64,000 bases of DNA from Cinnamomum chago. Its lineage: Eukaryota; Streptophyta; Magnoliopsida; Laurales; Lauraceae. Each line of letters opens with the position of its first letter. Position 1 is the stretch's first letter. Below the pieces are notes generated by a model. It saw only the letters and a list, made by a program, of their open reading frames with translations, had not been told where the DNA came from and ran no database searches. Below, piece after piece: positions 1 to 12,426 of this stretch. The DNA lies in the NCBI GenBank assembly GCA_038049695.1, contig CP142451.1:70200001-70264000 (forward strand), given 5' to 3'. The translations under genes were made by a program, and so were the position numbers.

Positions 1-2071
1 GCTTTGTACTTGAGTTGACCGTCTCTGAAAGAATTCCATGAGTTTTGCACGTTTCTTTTCCACTTGTTTTGTAATCGGGAGCACTCGGGTGTCTTTTAGT
101 AGACTATTTGTGCACTCTGCAGCATTGCTGGTAAGCATGTCATACCTGCGTCCATGAGCAAATGTCGTTGACCAAAACTGACAGCCGATCGCATGGATGT
201 AATTATATGCACGCTCATCTACACTTTTTATGTGGTCCATGCAAGCATCGTACTCACAAGGTCGGTATGCCCTCGCCGCGCTCCAAAACTTTCTTATAAT
301 GCCATGGTCGTTGAAAGCCGCCTTTATGTTTTTGGCTATATGATGGCAACAAAAATAATGCTTTGCGCTTGGCATTATGGCTTTTTTTGTAGGAATTAGA
401 CCTTTCTGACGGTCAGATACGATTATCAGATTTTTTTGGCTCCCCAACGACAAGGACAAGTGTGCAAGAAACCACTCTCAACCATCATGTCGCTCCGCTT
501 CAGTAAAGGCAAATGCAATGAGGCACAATTGATGATTTGCATCATGTGTTACGGCCACCATTAGCACTCCTGAATATTTGCCATGAAGGTGTAATCCATC
601 CACCGCTATCAATGGCCTTAGAGAGGTTTGGAATGACCTTAAGCATGGACCGAATGACCAAAAGAAGCGTCTGAATCGTTCATCCTCCCTGATGTCCAAC
701 GCAGTGTACGAACTGAGGTTGGTTCGATGAAGCTCGTTGCAATAGAGCGGCAATATCATAAAAGACTCCTCGTACGATCCACGCACTTTGCACAGTGCAA
801 GCTCCTTTGTCATAAGTGCTCTCCTGTATGTAATGCGGGTCCCAATCTCAATCTGACATTCATTGATGATCTCCTTTGGCCTGAAATCGTTACTGCATCG
901 CACCTTCTTTTCAATGAACTCTGTTACTAGTTTCGTGGTTGCTTGTCGATGTGCAGTTCCCATGAGTGATTTAGAGCAACAATGTTTGGAATTATACTTT
1001 CGAACTCTGAAGTGTTGAAAAGAATCTACCATGGAGGCATGTATACGCCAGGGACAATCTACTGATTTGCAACTCACTGTCACCATCTTCATGTTAGTTC
1101 TCTTGTGTTTCAAGGTGAAGTTGTTGTATATTGCGTACTTTGCTATAGCTCTTCTAAAAGCCTCACGATCAGGAAACTCCATACCTAACCACATCTCCCT
1201 ACCTGAACTGGTCCTTTCTTCGGGCACGACATTATCAAGGACCATCGAGTCCACGAGGGGAGCTTTTTAAATGTTGTCTTCTTCATTTCTGCTTCTAGTA
1301 TCTCTTTTGACACCTGATTTAATTAGCTCGGCGGCTGCTGAACTTCCATTCCCAACCACATTAGTTGCTGGAGCACCTATGAAGCTGTGCACACTTTCGC
1401 TTCCATGCACATGAAGCATTTCTACATTGATTTCTTCGAACATAGACTCATCATCATCTGCAAAATAAGACAATGTTGTTGGGAATTTTATATCGTCATC
1501 CTCCTGTATATCGATCGTGGGAAATTCTTTCAAAGGTGGAGGTGACGGTGGTAGATTGCCCTTTAATTTATTATCAGGCTTTTCAATGCTAGGAGCGTCT
1601 CGAATGATTTTGTTTCTTTCATCCTGTAAAGACCTGCAATATTGAGTTAGGAAAATAAAAAATTACTTTCGATCCATGCTGAAAATGTTGAAATATAGTT
1701 TTAACTTCATAACATAACTATTGCCACGGGTGTGTTGGAAACTGTCTTCATCGCATAGCCTTCTTGAAACGAATAATAATATCCCCTTTGCTTCGCTTCT
1801 TAATGATTTTAACAAACCATTGATTTCATTGTCATCGTCGATATCTATCAACAAAAAAAATTGCCATTGTGTAGAAGATACTTCAAGTTAACTCATCGGA
1901 AGTTGTTGACCAACTCGATGCTTCCAAAGCAATTTTGGACAACTCCTTAAACGTAACATTGCTCGAGATATATCTCATCTTCTACCTTCCACCCTTGTAA
2001 TGAGGACGATTGAGCTCAAATTCAAGCTCATCGTCATAGTGAAAGATTACGAGGTGCTCAACGTCTGCCAT
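1..2071 (-). pseudogene. MULE (Mutator-like) transposase gene, cut by window start
   Basis: This is the transposase of a Mutator-superfamily DNA transposon, which would cut and paste the element in the nucleus. The first ATG is at 2069-2071 (MADVEHLVIFHYDDELEFEL), the start of the N-terminal region usual in plant MULE proteins. An intron probably ends at an acceptor near 1634, after which the frame reads LQDERNKIIRD. A MuDR-type DNA-binding segment with the pattern C-K-S-V-D-C-P-W lies at about 1000-1190. The catalytic core follows: D at 598-600 (IAVDGLHLHGKY), D at 412-414 (VSDRQKGLIPT) and E at 115-117 (NAAECTNSLL), spaced 62 and 99 residues apart, with a CCHH motif between the last two. 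It is broken by a TGA at 478-480, by a frame change near 1267 and by stops in the first exon. The C-terminus lies beyond the window. Family call is confident; it is non-functional as read. Confidence 0.88.
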
Positions 2072-3299
2072 GCTATTAGAACATCATAAAAAACATTAAT
2101 TACTTGGACAATCGTTCTCACGCAAATAATTTATTGGGTGTAGATTAAATTTGTGAACATTTTCCTCCTTATTAGAAACTAATTATGTATAAAGTGCTTT
2201 GAACAGTGCAAAATAGTAAATAGGGCTTCTGTGCAACGTATACCATATTCAATGAAACAGACAATAAACACCATACAATGAAAGAGAACATGTATCCATG
2301 CATTGAATGATAACATATGTATAATATGTTGTCAATAGAAAGAGGGGATTGATTTCTAGGGTTCCATCATGTGAAGAGAAGAAATTTCATTACCTCCTTT
2401 GTGTAAACCCTATCAATAGCAAGAGGAGATCGATTGAAAATTAATGGTGACATCAACGGTGGAAAAATACAGTAGTCATCATGTTTCACAGCTATACAAT
2501 AATATTGAAGGAAGGCGGCCTCTGCGTTTTTGGTGAAGTGGGACGAATAAAGCTCAAAATCAGATTATATAGAAGTTCGTGAATAGGGTCATCGCTGACC
2601 TTATTCAGTGTAAATAAGGTCGGCACCGACCATGTGACAAATTGGTAAAAAAAAAATGGAAAATCGGGCCCAATTGCTCTAATTGGCGCCCCACTTGGTA
2701 AAGTGTTTGATTGCGTAACACGTCCGGATTAAGTGTTTTTTCCGATTAAATCGTCTTTATATTTTGATGTAGCCAGACTAGTCCTTTCTAGTAAAGATAT
2801 TTTTATTGTGGGTGGCAAAATCAAACTCGACTGTTTTCTATGAATATATTTCAAGCTATGTAAGCCCTTAAAGTTTTTAGTTATTTTATTAATATGTGAA
2901 TATTTTCTAAATCCAGATTTTCAAGTCGTAATTTGTAACCTATCGGATCTAGAATCTGAGAGAGAGAAAGGGGAGGAGGAATAACTCCGTCAATATCGAC
3001 CCATTGATCAAAATGTAAGATTAGGAGGACGATGGATGGGATGTGCTTCTGGTTTATTTTATGTGGAACAACTTCTCTCTCTCTCTCTCTCTTTTTGGTA
3101 ACTGTTGTTCTTGTCGGTTGAGTTGCAGGGGATTGGTAAGGGTTGGATTGTCCGCCTCGTTTTAAAAATGAGTTGGATATGGTTTGGCTTCAACCTCCAT
3201 CCGCACCCAACCCGTTCGTGGCCCCTAATTTCTGTAGCACATCTTACATCATGGTTTTCAATTCAAAATTCTTTCACATTGGAAAAAAAAAACAGAGAA
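2072..3299. other. AT-rich flank of the MULE transposase gene, no gene seen
   Basis: No coding region is supported here. The stretch nearest 2072 is probably the 5' untranslated and promoter region of the MULE on the minus strand, and its terminal inverted repeat may lie here, but I could not pair it because the partner end is outside the window. A near-perfect palindrome, GGTCGGCACCGACC, sits at 2618-2631, preceded by two related GACCTTATT/AATAAGGTC half-sites. Confidence 0.5.
3074..3092. repeat. (CT)n microsatellite
   Basis: A run of CT dinucleotides directly visible in the sequence. No function is inferred. Confidence 0.9.
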
Positions 3300-3762
3300 T
3301 ATAAATAAGAGGAATTTACCTGAAAAATCATGCTAGTTGTCTTGTGCACCAAAAAGGCCCTCATAGGTTTTATGAAACAAAATCGTCCTTCCCGCCAAAC
3401 TTTGCTCTCTTTTTTTGCCATTTTTTCAACCAGCATCGATATTGTTACTCTTCTTTATATATACCCCATCGGTTTATATTTAGGAATGTAAATGGGTCCC
3501 CGATTCTATGACTACCTAGTCGTTCCGACCCATTATAAACCGGATTTGGATCCTGAATTTGGTCCCGATTAGTAAATAGGTCCGGTTTCGGATCCTTGTT
3601 TTGGATCCTGTAGCTAAACGGGTTCCATTCCCTAACCACAATGGTTCCGGCCCGTTGACCTCGTATCCGGTTTATGTATCATTTGCACAACAACCTACTC
3701 ATCCAATAGTAGAACGCGGCATGGCAGTTATGTAAGTTTCTAAAACATTAGACCTTGTTAAA

Positions 3763-4841
3763 GGGAATTTCTACTGGCACGCAGATTTCTATTTTTCCCA
3801 CACAAATCCTCTCTACACACATTCCTATAATTTAAAAATTACATTAGTTCTTTTCACACACACCAAAATTTCCTAAACTACCCATCCCTCCATCCCATCC
3901 CTCCATTTCCCTCTTTCCTCCCACACATCCACATCCCTTTCTCCACATCATCGACGACTCAGTTTCTCTGGCGTTCCTTCGGCGTTCCCAGTCCTTTTCA
4001 CCATCTCTTCTTCCAAAGGTAAATGGATCCCTCCAACATTACCATTTATTCTTCTTCCCTATCTCTTCTTTACCATTTTTTCCATCTTAGATTACCTTTT
4101 TTCCCATGAAAACTTGTTATGGGGATAGATTCTCACTCAATGTAAGTTTATTTACAAACAATGTTAGTGTTTTTTCATGCATTTGGGTTGCATTTTATCC
4201 ATCATCGCAAGGGTTTTTAACCCAAAAATCTTGACTCTGTTCGGTCTCTGAGTGACCGAACATATTGTAGGTGTTTGGACCTGAGTGTCCGAAAAAAAAA
4301 AATAGTGTTCGGACACTCAGGTGAAATATCATTGTTCGGTCTTAAAGGTCCGAACAAATGGCATATGTTCAGAGCTATAGGTCCGAACAGATGCATTATG
4401 TTTGAAATTATACATCCGAACATATGCCATTTGTTCGGCCCTGAAAGACCGTACATTTCGGGAACCTGCAACTCGTTCCAAGCGACTAAGAAACGGACCT
4501 TTCCACTGCTGCTTTGATTTTAAGGAACCATTTGATTTTTGTTTTCTTCCTTCATTGCACTAGAAAATGGAGGAATGTGAGTGAAGATGAGTTGCCTATG
4601 AGGAGGGAGGAAGTGGAGAGTGAGATGAGTTGCCCAAGGAAGATGCAAGAAGTGGAGAGTGAGAGTGAGATGGGTGAGAGAAGAAGAAGATGAGCTTGTG
4701 TGTGAAAAGAGAATGGATTTTGAATTTTTGTGGGATAATGGATATTTTGGTCATTTCACGAAGAGATAAAAATATAATAAAAAAATAGATAAATTCCTTT
4801 TGTGTTTGAAAAGTAAAATTGTGTTCCAATAGCAGCACTCC
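3763..4841. mobile_element. MULE-like non-autonomous element
   Basis: Starts GGGAATTTCTACTGGCACGC and ends with the imperfect inverse (reverse strand GGAGTGCTGCTATTGGAACA). A near-perfect 8-bp duplication flanks it: TTGTTAAA at 3755-3762 and TTGTTATA at 4842-4849 (7 of 8 match). The interior holds a pyrimidine-rich tract, a possible splice donor near 4019, a cluster of foldback repeats (4227-4463) and a purine-rich GAGAGTGAGA stretch (4560-4690). No recognisable protein. The superfamily is inferred from TSD length and terminal style, so it is less certain than the larger MULE. Confidence 0.55.
4227..4463. repeat. Cluster of foldback repeats with TTCGG...CCGAA arms
   Basis: Several nested inverted repeats occur in about 240 bp. 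Arms at 4279-4293 and 4308-4322 are a perfect 15-bp pair with a 14-nt A-rich loop. Arms at 4350-4370 and 4418-4438 are a perfect 21-bp pair and extend with few mismatches to about 4339 and 4450. Smaller TTCGG...CCGAA hairpins lie at about 4228-4250 and 4335-4354. A transcript would fold into stem-loops; a small-RNA source is possible but not shown. Confidence 0.8.
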
Positions 4842-4883
4842 TTGTTATATCCAAAACCTCCTCCCTTTTTCTAATTTTCTCTC

Positions 4884-5415
4884 TTTCTTACCCTGCTCAT
4901 GGGTTTCTTTCTTGCTGCCTCCTCCTTGATTTTCTCTCTCTATGTTCCCCACTCATACTCGATCGTCGGCTGTCTTTTTGTGCTGCCTCTTCCACCTTCT
5001 CCTTCTCTCTCCAGCTTACGCAGAGAAAGAGGATTTGATGTACAGTGATAGGGATCTCTCCCTCCAACTAAGGTGGAGAAGAAGGATGAGTTGGATTAAC
5101 AATTACATGGATGGGTTGTTCTGCTCTGGTGGGGTGTTAGAGGTGATTGGGACTGTGGCTTGCTAGAAATTCAGGGTTTGGAAGGAACGATGGTGTTTAT
5201 GGGGTTTTGTGGGTTTGGCTGGAATGGGTTTGGTATTTAGGGTTTGGAATTTGACGGTTATGAAATTTTGACCTTCGGTTGGGTGGAGGGAATTGGTTGT
5301 GATTGGGTTTTGGATTGAAGGGATATAGGCTTGAGAAGCTTGGGGATTTTGGACAATTTGAGTTGGATTTGGGCAATTTCTCTCGATATCTTCCTCAATC
5401 TTTCTCGGCAATTTA
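4884..5415. repeat. Copy 1 of a ~0.53-kb tandem duplication
   Basis: Begins TTTCTTACCCTGCTCATGGG and runs to the copia insertion point. The same sequence recurs, with scattered differences, at 12427-12939. A short reading frame at 4942-5166 looks like a hydrophobic leader, but the second copy does not preserve it, so I do not call a gene. The unit belongs to the body of the hAT element. Confidence 0.85.
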
Positions 5416-6501
5416 TGTTGGAAAAATGGCTAAGAGCTACACTAGTTTTTTGTCAACTTTGAGCCAAAAACTAAGTGGGACCCACTTATCCTTTTGGGTG
5501 GGAATACATGGGAATGTAATCTACTCCATGAGTAGATTATGGACATATATTGAGTTGCACTAATCCATTTAGGAGTGAATGAGAAATTGCCTCCTAAACA
5601 CCACTACTTGAACATGTTAAACATGGAAACAAAAGGAAGTGGTGAACTTGCTTCCCACATTGCTTCGGAGCAAAACATTCATTGGGTATAAATATACTTA
5701 CCTTGGTAGTATAAGATGAGCCCCAAGGGGCACCCCACTTTTGTAGGGGAGGGAGGACCTAGATCAAGGTAGGGTCACCACCACACACGCGCGCGCGCGA
5801 GCCACCCCGCCCCGCACCGAACCGGGCAGGGCCGGGGCTTGGGCTTCACGCGCGAGTTGGGCCTTGCTCGGCCCACTACCCATTTAATTTTTGGAGAAAT
5901 TTTATTTAATAATTTTTTTTTTTTTTGCAAATGGGATGTGTCCTTAGTGGTGTGTCCATTCGTCTTTGAAAGGGTGTGTCCAAAACCCAAGAGAGGTGTA
6001 TGTAGCATCTGTTCACTAAACAGTCACTATTCTAAACAGATGCAACCTCCCCTGAAGAGTCCTAAAGCAGGCTTATATAAAGCATCTTGTCCATGCAATT
6101 TTATTCATTCAATCACTACTGCTGCATTGCATTTTCGAGTCATCATCTGTGTCTAGAGAGAGTCTGTTGCACTGCTGGTTCGCCAGTCACACAGTTTGTA
6201 GTGCTGCAACTGCATTGAAACTGATCATTGTATCCTGGGAGACAAACGCTGTTGAAGCTCGTGAGCACCATTGCGGGGGCGAATTTTGTCTTAAGGACAT
6301 AGTGTCAAACACTAGCCTTGATCATTCTTCTTCTGTAAATTTCTGAGATTCGTAACTCCAGCTACATAGTACTATTTTTCTGCCTACAAACAGTAAGTGA
6401 TTTTCTTTCGTAAATTTACATTCTATAGTTCTGTTTTACTGTTGTTTGTGAGGAACTGTTTCCTGAATTCTGAAATACTACTGCATGTACTCGGACTAAC
6501 A
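5416..6501 (+). repeat. 5' LTR of the Tork-like copia
   Basis: 1086 bp. Contains a TATA-type sequence (TATATAAA at 6074-6081), which probably sets the transcription start just downstream. A (CG)n/GC-rich patch lies at about 5786-5860, followed by a poly-T run. It closely matches the 3' LTR throughout. Confidence 0.93.
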
Positions 6502-6830
6502 ATCTTAAGACAAAATTCTTTCTTTCTGAGTACACTCTGTTTTCAGTTTTACTTCAGTATTCTCTAGTTTCAGTTTATGTCAGTTTCACTACTGGTTTCC
6601 TTTTCTTCTTATTCTGAAACCAATATTGTAAAACTGAGTTTATCTCTGTCTTTTATATCTACTTACAGAACTTCAGTGTGTTTTGTTCTTTACTTTATGT
6701 TTGCCTCAGTATACAGTAACCAGTTACTGGTTACCATATATTCTGAGTTACTGTTTACAGTACTGTTATTTTAATTCTGCAGTATATACTCTGTGTTTTA
6801 TTAAGTCATTTCTGGTTTGTTAAAATAGAC

Positions 6831-9800
6831 ATGGGTATTGAGAAGAATACTCCAGTCACTACCCCTACCCCTGTTATGGTGAACCATGGGGAGAAACCTG
6901 AAAAGTTTAATGGTACTGAGTTCAAGAGATGGCGGCAGAAAATGTTGTTTTATCTCACTACCCTAAACTTGGCTAGGTTCCTTCATGAAGAGTCTCCTGC
7001 TCTAATAGATGGCGAGACAGACAAGCAAGTAGTTGCTGCTGTAAAAGCCTGGAAGCATGCTGACTTCCTCTGTCGAAATTACATTCTCAATGGACTAGAC
7101 AACACATTATATATTGTGTATTGTTCATTGAAGATTGTTAAGGAATTATGGGATACACTTGATAAAAAGTACAAGACCAAAGATGCTGGAATAAAGAAAT
7201 TCGTTGTTACCAGATTTCTTGACTACAAGATGATCGATTCCAAAGCAGTTATCAATCAAGTTCAAGAACTTCAAGTAATTCTCCATGAAATTCATGCAGA
7301 GGGAATGTCTCTTAGTGAGTCTTTCCAAGTGGCAGCAATCATTGAAAAATTGCCACCACTTTGGAAGGATTTTAAGAACTACCTCAAGCATAAACGAAAG
7401 GAGATGAAACTTGAAGACCTGATAGTTAGATTGAGGATAGAGGAAGACAATCGTGCTTCTGAAAAGAAAGCAGGAAAAACCTTCACTAAAGCTAAGGCAA
7501 ATGTGGTGGAACATGGGCAGAATCCTAAGAAGAGGAAGAACAATCCCAACGGTCCAAGACAAGGTCCCAATGACAACAAGAAGTTAAAAGGGAAATGCTA
7601 TGTGTGTAACAAACCAGGCCACCGTGCTAAGGACTGTCGTAAGCGCAAGGACCAAGGCAATACAAGTAAGAAACCCGCGCATGCCAACATGACAGAATTG
7701 GACACTCTCTCCACTGATGTTTCAGACATCAATCTTTCTGCTGTGGTCTCAGAAGTCAATCTGGTTGGTAACACCAGAGAATGGTGGGTGGACACAGGGG
7801 CCACTCGACATGTTTGCTCTATTATAGAGATGTTCTCCACTTATCAAGCATCAACCAGAGAACAACTCTTCATGGGCAACTCTGCCACCTCTAAGGTTGA
7901 AGGCCAAGGACAGGTGGTATTGAAGATGACTTCTGGAAAAGAACTCACCTTCAACAATGTGTTGCATGTACCTGATATTAGTAAGAATCTGGTATCAGGC
8001 TCACTACTGAGTAAGAAGGGTTTCAAACTTGTATTTGAGTCGGATAAGCTTGTACTCACAAAGTCTGGGATGTACGTGGGAAAAGGGTATATGAGCGATG
8101 GGCTCTTTAAGATGATTGTCATGACTATTGTTCATAATAAGAATAAGTCTTCTGCTTATATGCTTGAGTCTTCTAATGTGTGGCATGGTAGATTAGGCCA
8201 TGTTAATTATGATGCACTGCGTAGATTAGTAAACATGGAATGTTTACCTAAATGTAGTTTTGACTCAAATATCAAATGTGAAACATGTGTAGAAGCTAAA
8301 CTCACTAGAACTTCCTTTCAATCTATTGAAAGAACTTCTGAACCTCTTCAATTAATCCATTTTGATATTTGTGACCTAAAGTTTGTTCAAACTAAAGGTG
8401 GTAAGAAATATTTTCTTACATTCATTGATGACTGCACAAGATACTGTTATGTTTACTTACTGAGAAGTAAAGATGAGGCCTTGGAAATGTTCCAACAGTA
8501 CAAGAATGAGGTTGAGAATCAACTTGATAAGAAAATTAAGGTGATAAGAAGCGATAGAGGGGGTGAATACGAATCACCTTTTGGTGAATTCTGTTCACAG
8601 CATGGTATTATACACCAAACTACTGCTCCTTATTCACCTCAGCAAAATGGTGTTGCTGAAAGGAAAAACAGAACTTTAAAAGAAATGATGAATGCTATGT
8701 TAATCAGTTCTGGATTACCTCAGAATTTGTGGGGGGATGCTATCCTCTCTGCAAATTATATTCTCAACCAAATACCTCAAAAGAAAACCAATAAATCCCC
8801 CTATGATTTGTGGAAAGGCAGAATGCCTACTTACAAATACTTGAAAGTGCGGGGGTGTTTGGCTAAAGTGGCGGTTCCTACACCTAAAAAGGTAAAAATA
8901 GGACAAAAAATAGTAGACTGTGTATTCATTGGGTATGCTCATAATAGCAGTACGTATTGGTTTCTAATTCACAAGTCTGAAATTCCCGGTATGCATCCTA
9001 ACACTATTATTGAGTTAAGGAATGCATCACTTTTTGAACATGTATTTCCTTACAAATCATCGCAGGAAACAAGTTCTCCTAAAAGAACTCATGACACTGC
9101 TAGTAGCAGTAATCAAAACCAACAAGAGATTGATGAACCTAGACGGAGTAAGAGGGCTAGAACATCAAAAACGTTTGGTTCAGATTTTCTAACATTTCTG
9201 TTGGAAGATGCGCCTCAAAGCTTTAATGAAGCAGTGTCCAGTCCCGATGCACCATATTGGAAAGAGGCCATCAACAATGAAATCATACATGGGAACTAGT
9301 GGATCTTCCACAAGGTTGCAAAAACTCTTGGATGTAAGTGGATATTCAAGAGAAAGATGAAAGCAGATGGATCAATCGATAAGTACAAGGCTAGGCTTGT
9401 TGTTAAAGGGTACAGACAAAAAGAAGGCTTGGACTATTTCGATACTTATTCACCAGTGACGAGAATAACATCCATTCGAATGTTAATAGCAATTGCTGCT
9501 ATATACAATCTCGAGATACATCAAATGGATGTTAAGACAACTTTTCTCAATGGTGAATTAGACGAGGAGATATATATGGAACAACCAGAAGGGTTTAATG
9601 TTCCAAGTCAAACTAAGAAAGTTTGTCGGCTTGTCAAATCTCTATATGGATTAAAACAAGCATCAAAGCAGTGGCATGAGAAATTTGACAGCTTGATGAT
9701 GTCAAATGGGTTTAAGATCAATGAATGTGACAAATGTGTATATGTCAAGAACACTAACAATGGCTATGTCATTATTTGTTTATATGTTGATGATTTGCTC

Positions 9801-10747
9801 ATTATGGGTAGTAATGCTGATATCATTCAATCTACCAAGAGAATGTTAAACAATAAGTTTGACATGAAAGATTTAGGTGTTGCAGATGTCATACTCGGGA
9901 TAAAAATCTCTAAAACATCAGATGGATTGATGTTATCTCAATCACACTATATTGAGAAAATACTCAAAAAAAATATAATCAAGATAATAGCAATCCAGCA
10001 AGGACACCTATAGATATTAGTATTCATTTATCCAAGAATAATGGAAAAGGCATATCACAACGAGAATATGCACAAATAATTGGCAGCCTAATGTATGTGA
10101 TGAATTGCACTCGTCCTGACATTGCATATGCTGTTAGTAAATTGAGTAGATACACAAGTAACCCTGGATCAGACCACTGGAAGGCCTTAGTTCGGGTTCT
10201 ATGATATTTAAAATACACCGAAAACTATGGTTTGCATTACTCTAAATATCCAACTATACTTGAGGGCTATTGTGATGCCAACTGGATATCAGATATTAAA
10301 GATTCAAAGTCCACAAGTGGATATCTATTTACACTTGGTGGTGCAGCAGTATCATGGAAATCTTCTAAACAAACATGCATTGCTAGATCCACTATGGAAT
10401 TTGAGTTTATTGCATTGGATAAAGCTGGCGAAGAAGCTGAGTGGCTTCGTCAATTCCTCGAAGATATTCCAATGTGGTCAAAACCTGTGCCTTCTATCTG
10501 TATTCATTGCGATAGTCAATCGGCAATTGGAAGGGCACAGAGTACAATATATAACGGTAAGTCTCGACATATTCGTCGAAGGCATAATTCCGTGAGACAG
10601 CTGCTCTCTAATGGCATTATGACAATTGAGTACATAAAGTCCATAGATAACATTGCAGATCCTTTAACCAAAGGATTAGCAAGAGAGCAAGTAAATCGTT
10701 CATCGAGGGGAATGGGGTTAAAGCCTATAAATGAAAAGATGTCATAA
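6831..10747 (+). pseudogene. Copia gag-pol coding region (fossil)
   Basis: The ATG at 6831 opens a Gag-like protein. Parts in order, with approximate bases: Gag (UBN2-like) 6831-7500; CCHC knuckle [14 protein letters not shown] near 7600; protease with the D-T-G motif ([12 protein letters not shown]) near 7785; integrase zinc region with HGRLGH and CETC motifs near 8180-8295; integrase core near 8360-8760; reverse transcriptase with YVDDLLI near 9785; RNase H from about 10260, ending in the [11 protein letters not shown] tail usual for plant copia. This set assigns it to the TNT1/Tork side of Ty1-copia. Largely open but broken in a few places. Confidence 0.9.
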
Positions 10748-11316
10748 TGGAAACCCTACCTAGTTAACTGGAGATCCCAAGATCTAGGTTCAAAGGGACA
10801 ACCAAATTGTGTGTGACTTAACGAAATCATTATGGAGATAAAATCTCCTGCTCATTCTTATGATATTAACAGTGATACCTGCAACGGAAATTAGGATAAG
10901 CAACGCTTTTAATGATTCTTATATCTTGACTAATCAGATGGGGTATAACAGGATACTCTTAATAAGAATCACCTATGTGAGTGTGAACTGGGCTGATTCT
11001 ATGAGAATAATAAGGCTAAATTCTCTAAAGCACTCATGAAACCAGGTATTGTTCAGGGCCAAAATGAACACAATCATGAGAACCAACTGTGTCCTGAAAG
11101 ATTCTGTGTGAACTCTATTGTTTCGGTTTACGCAAAAGGCTGAACAGTTCAAGACATCATGTTTACTGTTCAACCAGTAAATCCGATAATACTTCACAAG
11201 GGAAGGTTCAAGGCCACAAGCTACCTCTCTCTATACAAAAAATTTCAAATTGTACTCTCTCTGTGTGTCTGCATATCATTTCATTGCTTTCGGTCAATTT
11301 CATTCATGTGGGGGAT

Positions 11317-12396
11317 TGTTGGAAAAATGGCTAAGAGCTACACTAGTTTTTTGTCAACTTTGAGCCAAAAACTAAGTGGGACCCACTTATCCTTTTGGGT
11401 GGGAATACATGGGAATGTAATCTACTCCATGAGTAGATTATGGACATATATTGAGTTGCTCTAATCCATTTAGGAGTGAATGAGAAATTGCCTCCTAAAC
11501 ACCACTACTTGAACATGTTAAACATGGAAACAAAAGGAAGTGGTGAACTTGCTTCCCACATTGCTTCGGAGCAAAACATTCATTGGGTATAAATATACTT
11601 ACCTTGGTAGTATAAGATGAGCCCCAAGGGGCACCCCACTTTTGTAGGGGAGGGAGGACCTAGATCAAGGTAGGGTCACCACCACACACGCGCGCGCGCG
11701 CCGCCCCGCCCAGCACCGAACCGGGCAGGGCCGGGGCTTGGGCTTCACGCGCGAGTTGGGCCTTGCTCGGCCCACTACCCATTTAATTTTTGGAGAAATT
11801 TTATTTAATAATTTTTTTTTGAAAATGGGATGTGTCCTTAGTGGTGTGTCCATTCGCCTTTGAAAGGGTGTGTCCAAAACTCAAAAAAGGTGTATGTAGC
11901 ATCTGTTCACTGAACAGTCACTGTTCTGAACAGATGCAACCCCCCCCCCCTGAAGAGTCCTAAGTAGGCTTATATAAAACATGTGTCCATGCAATTTTAT
12001 TCATTCAATCACTGCTGCTCATTGCATTTTCGAGTCATCATCTGTGTCTAGAGAGAGTCTGTTGCACTGCTGGTTCGCCAGTCACACAGTTTGTAGTGCT
12101 GCAACTGCTGTGAGACTGATCATTGTATCCTAGGAGACAAACGCTGTTGAAGCTCGTGAGCACCATTGCGGGGGCGAATTTTGTCTTAAGGACATAGTGT
12201 CAAATACTAGCCTTGATCATTCTTCTTTTGCAAATTTCTAAGATTTGTAACTCCAGCAGCAGAGTACTATTTTTCTGCCTACAAACAGTAAGTGATTTTC
12301 ATTCGTAAATTTACATTCTGTAGTTTTGTTTTACTATTGTTTGTGAGGAACTGTTTCCTGAATTCTGAAATACTACTGCATGTACTCGAACTAACA
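11317..12396 (+). repeat. 3' LTR of the Tork-like copia
   Basis: 1080 bp, begins TGTTGG and ends CTAACA, followed by the ATTTA duplication. Differences from the 5' LTR are few and concentrated in the CG-dinucleotide and homopolymer patches. Confidence 0.93.
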
Positions 12397-12426
12397 ATTT
12401 ATTCTCCAGCCACTCTCAATTGGGTG

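Larger units (their letters stand above)
5416..12396 (+). mobile_element. Ty1-copia retrotransposon, Tork-like, nearly whole
   Basis: Two long terminal repeats (5416-6501 and 11317-12396) begin TGTTGG and end AACA. The 5-bp duplication ATTTA is exact at 5411-5415 and 12397-12401. The order gag, zinc knuckle, protease, integrase, reverse transcriptase, RNase H is the copia order. A purine-rich tract ending GTGGGGGAT precedes the 3' LTR. A primer-binding site of the usual methionine type is not obvious after the 5' LTR. By eye the LTRs differ at about 2 percent of sites plus small length changes in homopolymers, so insertion is recent. It looks largely whole, with about two or three breaks in the coding region. 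Confidence 0.93.

Noticed and set aside
4942-5166. Short frame with a hydrophobic, signal-peptide-like start
   Set aside because: The sequence is tandemly repeated at 12427-12939, where the frame is not preserved, and it lies within a hAT body. No family was recognised.
6502-6830. Primer-binding site expected after the Tork-like 5' LTR
   Set aside because: No TGGTATCAGAGC or clear complement to another tRNA 3' end was found in the first bases; a different tRNA may be used, but I cannot name it.
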